A stretch of DNA of 6,554 bases, from positions 1-6,554 of the forward strand of contig JAQVLH010000062.1 of the NCBI GenBank assembly GCA_028704265.1, written 5' to 3'. Each line of letters begins with the position of its first letter. Positions within the stretch are counted from its first letter, which is position 1. Below the pieces are notes generated by a model. It did no database searches. It saw nothing but the letters and a program-made list of their open reading frames with translations, and had not been told where the DNA came from. Below, in pieces: positions 1-5,115 of the stretch. Source of the stretch: Candidatus Nanoarchaeia archaeon. GTDB taxonomy: Archaea > Nanobdellota > Nanobdellia > Tiddalikarchaeales > Tiddalikarchaeaceae. The position numbers and the translations under genes are program-made.

Positions 1-1860
1 GCTTGATTTTTTATAATTTTTTAAATAAGTATTAAGATTATAGTTTATCTGATACTTCGCTGATTTTAATTCATTCAAATTCTTGCTTTCATAATTATTC
101 ATTAAATATTTAATATTATTTATTATTTCAATATCAGAAGTAGATAACACATTAGAAAATTCTTGAAAATAATTTAAATCTTTTTGCAGCAATGCCATTT
201 GAGCAAATATTTCATTTTTTTCTTTTAATTCATTTTCAGCTTTAAGTGTTTGATTCTTTAAAACAATTGATTCATAATACAATTTCTTGTTTTCATCTTC
301 AACCTCTTTTAAGCTTTTAACATAAACTCCCTGACTATAAGAACCTGAACCTTCATTGCCGTAAGCATCAATTGCAGTAATCATATAATAATAATTATCC
401 CCTAATTTTACATTTAAATCCTTATAATTAGTTGATGAAACATTTGCATAAAAACTAAAAGAAATTGGCCCTGCTCCTGATTTCGCCCTATAAATATAGT
501 AATATACTGCATCAGATACTGAATTCCAAGTAAGTAAAACATTTCCAGTTGTAGTTCCTGCTGCTGTAAAAGAATCTCCAACTTCTTGAGGAGCATTTAT
601 ATCTGCTATAAAATTTATTGATTTATTAGTTATTATATTAAAATAATCAGTGCAATAAAAAGTAATAGTGTTGTTTCCGTTATTCAATCCTGTTTGATTT
701 GAAAAAAATTGAGTCATGCTGCTATTTGTCATTAAAATAAGCTGGTTTTGATTAATTGAATATTTACAATTAATTGCAGGAAGGTCTAAAGTAATATTAA
801 AAATTGAATTTTTTGAAAAAACGCTGTCATTTTTTGGAGAATTTATCTTAATGTCAACCCCATTAATGCTAAAATTATAAGAAACTATTTTAGGAATCGT
901 TTCAGTTGTCAATGAAGTATTACATAGTACATAATAATCATGCTGTCCTGATTCTTGGATTGACAAGTTTGCATAATAAGTTGAATTATCAATTGAAGTA
1001 TTGTTAAAAGAAATCATTTCTGTTTGGTTAAATGATTTGGATTCATTGAAGTAATATCCGCAAAAATTAATTTTTGCAAGTGGATTATCATTTTTGAATG
1101 TGCTTATATTATAAGAAAAATAAGTTCTGTTGCCATAAGTTCCATTAACTGGATCAAAATTCCCATTAACTTTTACATTATTATTATAAGTTAAATTAAT
1201 TTCTTTTATTGCAGTTGAATTATCATAAGGATTTATTGTAAATGAACTTATATTACCAATTATACTTGCATTGCATATTAAATTACATGAATCACTTTCA
1301 CATGAATGAGTAAATGATGTTCCTGAAAAATCATAATATCCTAATTCATTGGTTATTGCAATAGTTTCTTGATTAGGGCATTTTAACGTTACTGTCTGAT
1401 TTTTTACTCCCTCTTTATCTAAAGATATTACTTTTCCAGTGAGATTTGAAAAATCAAAATATTCGGATTTTAAAGTATTATAAGTAAAATTAATTTCATT
1501 CCCTAAATTAATTATAGTATTGCCATTAGTAATTGGAGTTGTGTTTGTAAAATAATTTAAAGTTGTATTAAATACTCCTAATTCTGTTGAATTTATATAG
1601 CATATTAAATAAGTTGAAGCTCCATCATATTCATCCCTAATTCCTGAAAATGAATAATATCCATTAATATTGGTTGTATTATAATAAATTGTATTATTAT
1701 ATTCAGTTAAGCAATTAAGACTAATATTAATATTGTTTGCAGGACTGCCATTTGATAAATTTACATATCCATTAGAATTATCATATCCGAATGTTGCTAC
1801 ACTAAATCCATAATTTAGCGCTAATAAAAATACAGTAAAAAGCAGGAATTTTTTAATCAT
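1..1860 (-). CDS. Secreted modular surface protein (Ig-like + FnIII + coiled coil), 3' end outside window
   Basis: The frame is open from the ATG at 1860 to the window edge (620 codons, no stop), so the C-terminus is missing. Residues 1-22 form a Sec signal peptide (MIKK, then a Leu/Phe core, possible cleavage after S-V-A). Residues about 30-100 and 139-200 are two related beta-sandwich repeats, each with a xLxC strand and a GYY-x-FSG strand, like carboxypeptidase-regulatory/Cna-B folds. Residues about 337-420 look like the Ig-like domain common in archaeal surface proteins (INSPKNDS, CKYS, NTITFYCTD). Residues 421-515 are fibronectin type III (VLLTW, YYYMITAIDAYGNEG). Residues about 516-565 are Lys/Glu/Leu-rich and probably a coiled coil. 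Over 30 N-X-S/T sequons suggest heavy N-glycosylation. An extracellular adhesive or structural role is inferred; a membrane anchor may lie in the missing end. It starts 36 bases after the Trm112-like gene but has its own TATA-like box and no SD. Domain names come from reading motifs, not from a profile search. Confidence 0.85.
   Translation of the reverse strand, partial: MIKKFLLFTVFLLALNYGFSVATFGYDNSNGYVNLSNGSPANNINISLNCLTEYNNTIYYNTTNINGYYSFSGIRDEYDGASTYLICYINSTELGVFNTTLNYFTNTTPITNGNTIINLGNEINFTYNTLKSEYFDFSNLTGKVISLDKEGVKNQTVTLKCPNQETIAITNELGYYDFSGTSFTHSCESDSCNLICNASIIGNISSFTINPYDNSTAIKEINLTYNNNVKVNGNFDPVNGTYGNRTYFSYNISTFKNDNPLAKINFCGYYFNESKSFNQTEMISFNNTSIDNSTYYANLSIQESGQHDYYVLCNTSLTTETIPKIVSYNFSINGVDIKINSPKNDSVFSKNSIFNITLDLPAINCKYSINQNQLILMTNSSMTQFFSNQTGLNNGNNTITFYCTDYFNIITNKSINFIADINAPQEVGDSFTAAGTTTGNVLLTWNSVSDAVYYYIYRAKSGAGPISFSFYANVSSTNYKDLNVKLGDNYYYMITAIDAYGNEGSGSYSQGVYVKSLKEVEDENKKLYYESIVLKNQTLKAENELKEKNEIFAQMALLQKDLNYFQEFSNVLSTSDIEIINNIKYLMNNYESKNLNELKSAKYQINYNLNTYLKNYKKSS
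1321..1773 (-). repeat. Two related beta-sandwich repeats within the secreted protein
   Basis: Residues about 30-73 and 139-180 of the protein starting at 1860 align by eye. Both have a Gly/Val start, a strand of the form [IV]-x-[IV]-[ST]-L-[NK]-C, a Thr-Asn turn, and a closing GYY-[SD]-FSG (residues 67-73 and 174-180). This is the usual layout of carboxypeptidase-regulatory-like or Cna-B-like domains, where the final G-x-Y-x-F strand is the best conserved. The similarity is at protein level; the DNA has diverged, so the duplication is old. Each unit is followed by a less conserved segment containing further Cys residues. Confidence 0.55.
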
Positions 1861-1885
1861 TTATGAGTTATTGGGCATATTTTTT

Positions 1886-1895
1886 TATTTATAAA
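1886..1895 (-). promoter_or_regulatory. TATA-like box for the secreted protein gene
   Basis: On the minus strand this reads TTTATAAATA, close to the archaeal consensus TTTAWATA. It lies 26-35 bases before the ATG at 1860, so transcription about 26 bases after the box centre would begin at or a few bases before the ATG. No Shine-Dalgarno sequence lies between box and start, which supports a leaderless or nearly leaderless mRNA. The box abuts the stop codon of the Trm112-like gene (1897-1899), so any upstream TFB contact would fall in that gene. Confidence 0.55.
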
Positions 1896-1896
1896 A

Positions 1897-2058
1897 TTAT
1901 TGATTTTCAACTAATAGTATTGGAATTCCGTGTTTTATGGCATATTTTTTGCTGCATTTAGTGCAAATTAAAGATTTTTCCCCTAATTTTAAGCTGGATT
2001 TGCATAAAGGGCAGGCTAAAATTTTTAATAATTCTTCATCAAACTTTTTTGCTGACAT
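1897..2058 (-). CDS. Trm112-like zinc-binding protein (putative methyltransferase activator)
   Basis: A 53-residue protein of the Trm112/YcaR (UPF0434) family. It shows a two-knuckle zinc site, C16-P-L-C19 and C32-T-K-C35, followed by the family's closing strand KYAIKHGIPILLVE. The length is normal for the prokaryotic form; the longer insert of eukaryotic Trm112 is absent. In eukaryotes and haloarchaea, Trm112 binds and stabilises several class I SAM methyltransferases acting on tRNA, rRNA and release factor. Here the gene overlaps the methyltransferase gene by 20 bases, making that protein the obvious candidate partner (inference). The start at 2058 is chosen because an AAGGAGG sequence sits 11 bases before this ATG. 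A TTG in frame at 2085 would place that sequence inside the gene and adds nine residues not typical of the family. Confidence 0.85.
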   Translation of the reverse strand: MSAKKFDEELLKILACPLCKSSLKLGEKSLICTKCSKKYAIKHGIPILLVENQ

Positions 2059-2623
2059 AAATCTTGAATCCTCCTTGTTTAGCAATTACTTCAGTATTGT
2101 TAAATATTTCTTTCATGTAATCTTGCAATCTGCTTCCTCCTTTATTATGTCTGGCAACAACCTGCAAAATTCCATCTTTGTTCAAATGATTAAATGACTC
2201 TTTTATTAGTTCTTGGCATAGTTTCATTCCTGCACTTATTGGAGGATTTAAAGCAATATTATCATAAGATTTAGTTATTTTTTCAAAACCATTGCTATCA
2301 ATAATTTCTGCAATAACACGATTCTCTTTAACATTCTTCCTTATTAGCATTAATGCCCTTAAATTTATTTCACTCATTGAAACTTTTGCCCCTAATTTGG
2401 ATGCAACTATTCCAATTACTCCATAGCCACTTCCTAGGTCTAAAAATTCTTGGCCTTTAATTAATATCATGTTTTCTGCTAAAAGTTTAGTTGCGCAGTC
2501 AACTTTTTTTGGACAGAATACTCCGGTGCTTGTGTGAAATTTAAAATCATTTCCCCTTATTTTTTTTTTAATTTCATAGAATTTTAATGGACTTGTTGGA
2601 TTTCTTGTATAATAATGCTCCAT
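2039..2623 (-). CDS. MJ0882/RsmC-like class I SAM-dependent methyltransferase
   Basis: A 194-residue Rossmann-fold methyltransferase of the small-methyltransferase (MTS) family. The N-terminus has HYY (3-5) and the family's F-x-x-x-T-GVF-x-x-x-x-VD-x-x-T segment (about 29-46). Motif I is FLDLGSGYGVIGI (60-72), the SAM ribose-binding acid is probably E85 (SEIN), and the catalytic-site motif is NPPISAG (126-132). Late strands VVARHNKGG and GGFKIYVSKK complete the fold. The whole length resembles the M. jannaschii MJ0882 type, which has NPPIRAG. NPP-type motifs usually methylate exocyclic amino groups of bases or amide nitrogens; RsmC makes m2G in 16S rRNA. The substrate here is unknown; rRNA or tRNA is likely given the cbf5 neighbour. 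It starts 3 bases after the cbf5 stop and overlaps the Trm112-like gene by 20 bases, so it is the middle gene of an operon. Confidence 0.9.
   Translation of the reverse strand: MEHYYTRNPTSPLKFYEIKKKIRGNDFKFHTSTGVFCPKKVDCATKLLAENMILIKGQEFLDLGSGYGVIGIVASKLGAKVSMSEINLRALMLIRKNVKENRVIAEIIDSNGFEKITKSYDNIALNPPISAGMKLCQELIKESFNHLNKDGILQVVARHNKGGSRLQDYMKEIFNNTEVIAKQGGFKIYVSKKV
2070..2076 (-). promoter_or_regulatory. Shine-Dalgarno sequence that fixes the Trm112-like start
   Basis: On the minus strand this reads AAGGAGG, the strongest ribosome binding site in the window, 11 bases before the ATG at 2058. It lies inside the end of the methyltransferase reading frame, so translation of the two genes is probably coupled. 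Confidence 0.75.
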
Positions 2624-2626
2624 TTT

Positions 2627-3607
2627 TTATTCCCTCTTATAGGTTTCCATTGGCATTATTATTTTTTTTAATTTAACACATATGCCTTTACTCTCTTTGA
2701 TCATCTCTTCAGTAGTCATTAATGCAATGCCTAACCCTACTAATTCATTTTTAAGAGTGAAAATTGCCAAAACGTCATCCTTCTTTATATTCTTAGATAA
2801 TTTAACTAAACCAGGAAGCATTAATGGCGAACCATTAAGCAATGCTGGTGTTGCTCCATCACTTATTATTATTTTTTTTAAATGCCCTACTGCTGCTTCA
2901 ACTGGCAATATTATTTGCCTTAATAATGATTCATCACCCTTTTCATCATATAACTTTTTAGCTTCCTGCAATTCATGCAATGAATGGCTGTTTTCTTCAT
3001 TAAAGCAGCTGGCTTTAGTTCTTCTTAAATCCTGCATGTGAGCTTTAGTACCCATATATTCACCTAAATCAGTGCATAATTTTCTAATATAAGTTCCTGC
3101 TTCGCATCCAACTTTAAATAAAACTTTCCTTGGATAAATTTCTAATACATCAATATAATAAATTTCTCTATTCCTCCATTGCCTTTTTACATTACTTTTA
3201 ATTGGAGGCAATTGCCTAATAACTCCTGTAAATTTTGCAAATGCTTCCATTAAAACTTTTTTACTAACCTCAGAATGAACACTCATCTCGCACACGTATT
3301 CTTTTCCTCCAAGCAAAAATACTTCTAAAATCCTAGTAGCTTTATTTAACCCAATTGGCAAAACCCCAGTTACTCTAGGGTCAAGAGTTCCTCCATGGCC
3401 TGCAGCGTTTAATTTTAATATTTTTTTAGTAAAATCAGCAACTTCATGGCTAGTTGGACCACTAGGTTTGTCTAAATTAATAAATCCGTAATCTATTAAT
3501 TCCTTAATAGTTCTCTTATTTGGCTCTTTGCCATAATTAATATTAGTAATAGATTTATATCTTTCAACAATTTCATCTTTTTCCTTCTCAAACGGCAAGA
3601 GTCCCAT
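2627..3607 (-). CDS. cbf5: Cbf5, archaeal H/ACA RNP pseudouridine synthase (TruB family)
   Basis: A 326-residue protein, close to full length for archaeal Cbf5 (about 330-340). It is the catalytic subunit of the H/ACA guide RNP that turns uridine into pseudouridine in rRNA, working with Nop10, Gar1 and L7Ae. The TruB catalytic domain begins at GFINLDKPSGPTSHEV (41-56). The active-site motif GHGGTLDPRVTGVLPI (70-85) contains the nucleophile Asp76. Further conserved blocks are KEYVC (102-106), QLPPIKSNVKR (132-142), CEAGTYIRKL (168-177) and HMQDLRRTK (190-198). A PUA domain for binding the guide RNA's ACA end covers about 243-320 (DGATPALLNG, PLMLPGLVKL, GLGIALMTTEEM). After LRRT the sequence KASCF replaces the RSGPF of Pyrococcus Cbf5. 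No SD precedes the ATG; the start is supported by the LPFE segment found near the start of archaeal homologues. It leads the operon with the methyltransferase and Trm112-like genes. Nop10 and Gar1 are not in the window. Confidence 0.96.
   Translation of the reverse strand: MGLLPFEKEKDEIVERYKSITNINYGKEPNKRTIKELIDYGFINLDKPSGPTSHEVADFTKKILKLNAAGHGGTLDPRVTGVLPIGLNKATRILEVFLLGGKEYVCEMSVHSEVSKKVLMEAFAKFTGVIRQLPPIKSNVKRQWRNREIYYIDVLEIYPRKVLFKVGCEAGTYIRKLCTDLGEYMGTKAHMQDLRRTKASCFNEENSHSLHELQEAKKLYDEKGDESLLRQIILPVEAAVGHLKKIIISDGATPALLNGSPLMLPGLVKLSKNIKKDDVLAIFTLKNELVGLGIALMTTEEMIKESKGICVKLKKIIMPMETYKRE
2631..2636 (-). promoter_or_regulatory. Shine-Dalgarno sequence of the methyltransferase gene
   Basis: On the minus strand this reads GAGGGA, 7 bases before the ATG at 2623. 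It lies within the last codons of cbf5, whose TAA ends at 2627. The arrangement implies that ribosomes finishing cbf5 can restart on the methyltransferase. Confidence 0.65.
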
Positions 3608-3646
3608 AATATTTATTTAACAATTAACTCTTTTTTAATGCTTTGC

Positions 3647-3656
3647 TATTTTTAAA
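3647..3656 (-). promoter_or_regulatory. Possible TATA box of the cbf5 operon
   Basis: On the minus strand this reads TTTAAAAATA, 40-49 bases before the cbf5 ATG. Normal spacing would place the transcription start near 3625, giving an untranslated leader of about 17 bases without an SD. The site lies in the 67-base gap between the pilin-like gene and cbf5, the longest gap in the window. In such AT-rich DNA this match is weak evidence. Confidence 0.35.
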
Positions 3657-3667
3657 AATAATAAAAA
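3654..3667 (-). terminator. Possible oligo-U terminator after the BspA-like pilin gene
   Basis: Eight bases after the stop codon of the gene ending at 3675, the minus strand carries two runs of five T separated by four bases (3663-3667 and 3654-3658). Archaeal RNA polymerase commonly stops at such U-rich tracts without a hairpin. The second run overlaps the proposed cbf5 TATA box. Confidence 0.35.
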
Positions 3668-3674
3668 TTATTAA

Positions 3675-5078
3675 TTAACTCTCTAAGCATATTTCATCAC
3701 CAGCATACCCGCCATCTGATATTACCCACCTATAATCATTTGCAAGAATATTATGTGCAGTAATATTACAATATTTTGTAGTATATCCTGCATGCATAGG
3801 CACATCATATTGCAAATATGGCAAAGAAGACCAGCCTTCAAGTATCTGATCATAAATAGGAGTCGTATAAGTATTAAAAGTTTTCATATTATACATTGTT
3901 GAAACACTTGAAACATTCCATAATCCAATATTTTGATTAAAGCTAGAGGCACCATCAAACATATAAAACATACTTCCTACTTTTGAAACATCCCAATTAG
4001 TAATATCATAGTTAAATCTTGATACACTTGCAAACATATTTCTCATATTAGTAACACTTGAAGTATTCCAATTATTAAGTGGCTGATTAAATGCATAATC
4101 TCTGCAGAACAGCCAGCTCATATCTGTTGCGCTTGAAGTATCCCATTCATTTATGTTGTCATTAAAATATATTGCCTCATAAAACATTGCTGAAAAACTT
4201 GTCACTTTAGACATATCCCAATTTTCTATATTTGGAACTGAACTAATATTTGTTTGAGCAAATGCATGAATCATATTAGTCATACCTGTTGTATTAAGTA
4301 AATCTGTTGCCGAAATTGTTAAATTTTTGCATCCATAAAAATAATACCCTAAATCTCCTAATTTTAAATTTCCCCACTGCCTAATATTAAGGATTTCAAA
4401 CCTGTCAGAATGCATAACATAAAATCTGAATCCTTCTATTGTACCATTTATTGAAATATTGTATTCTCCAAGTTGCGAATAAGTATGGGATGCATCAGGG
4501 TCATTATATGAAGTAACTTCTCCGCTGCTTCCATCTCCCCAATTAACAGTAAAATTATATATTCCCCCATAAGGAAGAGGAAGCGTTAACTGGTCAGTAT
4601 ACCATGTTGAAAAAAATATTGACGGATCAAGAAAAGGGTCATTTAATCCTATTGGATTAATTATAAAACCTGAACTTTCAATATTTTTGCTTGCAGGACT
4701 TGTTTCTTCAACAGTTTTTCCAGTATTATATATTACTTTAATTTCCAAATCCTCTCCAACTTCCCTTGCATTGAATATGATTTCTTTTAATTCTCCTGGC
4801 TGAATAGGGGTGCTAAGAGTATAATTTAGTAATTCTCCATTAACAAACATTACAACCTCAGTAACAGGAGTTGTACCATCATTTCTGACAATTGCTTTAG
4901 AACCTGTAATGCTTACTAAATTTAATCTGGAATTATCAGAGCCTGGAAAGGATTCTAAATTACCTTGAGCTTCCAAGTCAGTAACGCTTGAATTAATAAA
5001 AAAGAAAGCAGCCGCACTAGTAGCAATAGTTAACATGATTAATAATATAACACTAATTACTGGAGTGATAGATTTCAT
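3675..5078 (-). CDS. Type IV pilin-like protein with PKD-like and BspA-like (DUF285) repeat head
   Basis: A 467-residue surface protein. The N-terminus MKS-ITPVISV and a hydrophobic helix to about residue 28 match the archaeal pilin N-terminal family, processed by a prepilin peptidase rather than Sec signal peptidase. Residues about 50-128 form a short beta-rich pilin body (VRNDGTTPVTEV, GELKEIIF). Residues about 158-220 are the PKD-like domain typical of BspA proteins (FSTWYTDQLTLPLP, VNWGDGS, HTYSQLGEYNISI). Residues 235-400 are DUF285 repeats; Trp at 287, 312, 337, 362 and 387 gives an exact 25-residue period. The end (YDQILEGWSSL to WVISDGG) matches the cap of bacterial BspA-like proteins. 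Most pilins are far shorter, so this is better read as a minor or tip pilin carrying an adhesin. Its binding target is unknown. The next gene upstream (5116-6554) shares the end of the pilin module. It has its own TATA-like box at leaderless spacing. Confidence 0.9.
   Translation of the reverse strand: MKSITPVISVILLIMLTIATSAAAFFFINSSVTDLEAQGNLESFPGSDNSRLNLVSITGSKAIVRNDGTTPVTEVVMFVNGELLNYTLSTPIQPGELKEIIFNAREVGEDLEIKVIYNTGKTVEETSPASKNIESSGFIINPIGLNDPFLDPSIFFSTWYTDQLTLPLPYGGIYNFTVNWGDGSSGEVTSYNDPDASHTYSQLGEYNISINGTIEGFRFYVMHSDRFEILNIRQWGNLKLGDLGYYFYGCKNLTISATDLLNTTGMTNMIHAFAQTNISSVPNIENWDMSKVTSFSAMFYEAIYFNDNINEWDTSSATDMSWLFCRDYAFNQPLNNWNTSSVTNMRNMFASVSRFNYDITNWDVSKVGSMFYMFDGASSFNQNIGLWNVSSVSTMYNMKTFNTYTTPIYDQILEGWSSLPYLQYDVPMHAGYTTKYCNITAHNILANDYRWVISDGGYAGDEICLES
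3885..4232 (-). repeat. BspA/DUF285 repeats, exact 25-residue (75-base) period
   Basis: Residues about 283-398 of the protein starting at 5078. Each unit follows the pattern W-[DN]-x-S-x-[VA]-x-x-M-x-x-[ML]-F-x-x-x-x-x-F-N-x-x-[IL]-x-x. Trp occurs at 287, 312, 337, 362 and 387 with no length drift; the last unit is partial. This is the leucine-rich-repeat-like solenoid of BspA-type adhesins. The DNA copies have diverged, so this is not a recent tandem expansion. Confidence 0.9.
4665..4718 (-). repeat. End of shared pilin module, copy in BspA-like pilin
   Basis: Residues 121-138 (KTVEETSPASKNIESSGF) match KTVQASSPANLNTENSGF at 6499-6552 in the neighbouring gene, 11 of 18 identical. At DNA level, 4693-4720 matches 6527-6554 at 23 of 28 bases. 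The resemblance stops after the SGF, where the two proteins pass to unrelated domains. This marks the boundary between the common base and the variable head. Confidence 0.8.
4995..5078 (-). other. Type IV prepilin (class III) signal and N-terminal helix
   Basis: Codons 1-28 of the BspA-like pilin. A leader of only three residues (MKS) is followed by ITPVIS and about 24 mostly hydrophobic residues with a polar end. This resembles the K-G-ISPVI-type starts of archaeal pilins, in which the helix both anchors the precursor and builds the filament core. Cleavage after K2 or S3 is inferred. The usual Gly or Ala at this site is Ser here, and the expected Ser of SPV is Thr. Confidence 0.75.
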
Positions 5079-5100
5079 TAAATGTTAACTATTATTAGAT

Positions 5101-5108
5101 TATTTAAA
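5101..5108 (-). promoter_or_regulatory. TATA box of the BspA-like pilin gene
   Basis: On the minus strand this reads TTTAAATA, an exact match to the archaeal TTTAWATA consensus. It lies 23-30 bases before the ATG at 5078, so the transcription start should fall at about the ATG itself, and no SD is present. The gene is therefore probably leaderless and transcribed separately from the gene above it. A run of five T at 5106-5110, just after the stop of that upstream gene, overlaps the box and could serve as its terminator. Confidence 0.6.
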
Positions 5109-5115
5109 AATTTAA

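Noticed and set aside
1861..1878. Five-codon frame MPNNS ending directly before the ATG at 1860
   Set aside because: With the TATA-like box at 1886-1895 the transcript should begin downstream of its start codon, so it is probably not transcribed from that promoter. Too short to support otherwise.
2059..2085. Upstream TTG start for the Trm112-like gene
   Set aside because: The AAGGAGG sequence would then be inside the gene; the ATG at 2058 has the right spacing and gives the usual family length.
1937..3041. Plus-strand open frames at 1937-2197 and 2682-3041
   Set aside because: They lie opposite well-identified genes (Trm112-like/methyltransferase and Cbf5), have no recognisable domains or SD, and arise from low stop frequency on the antisense strand.
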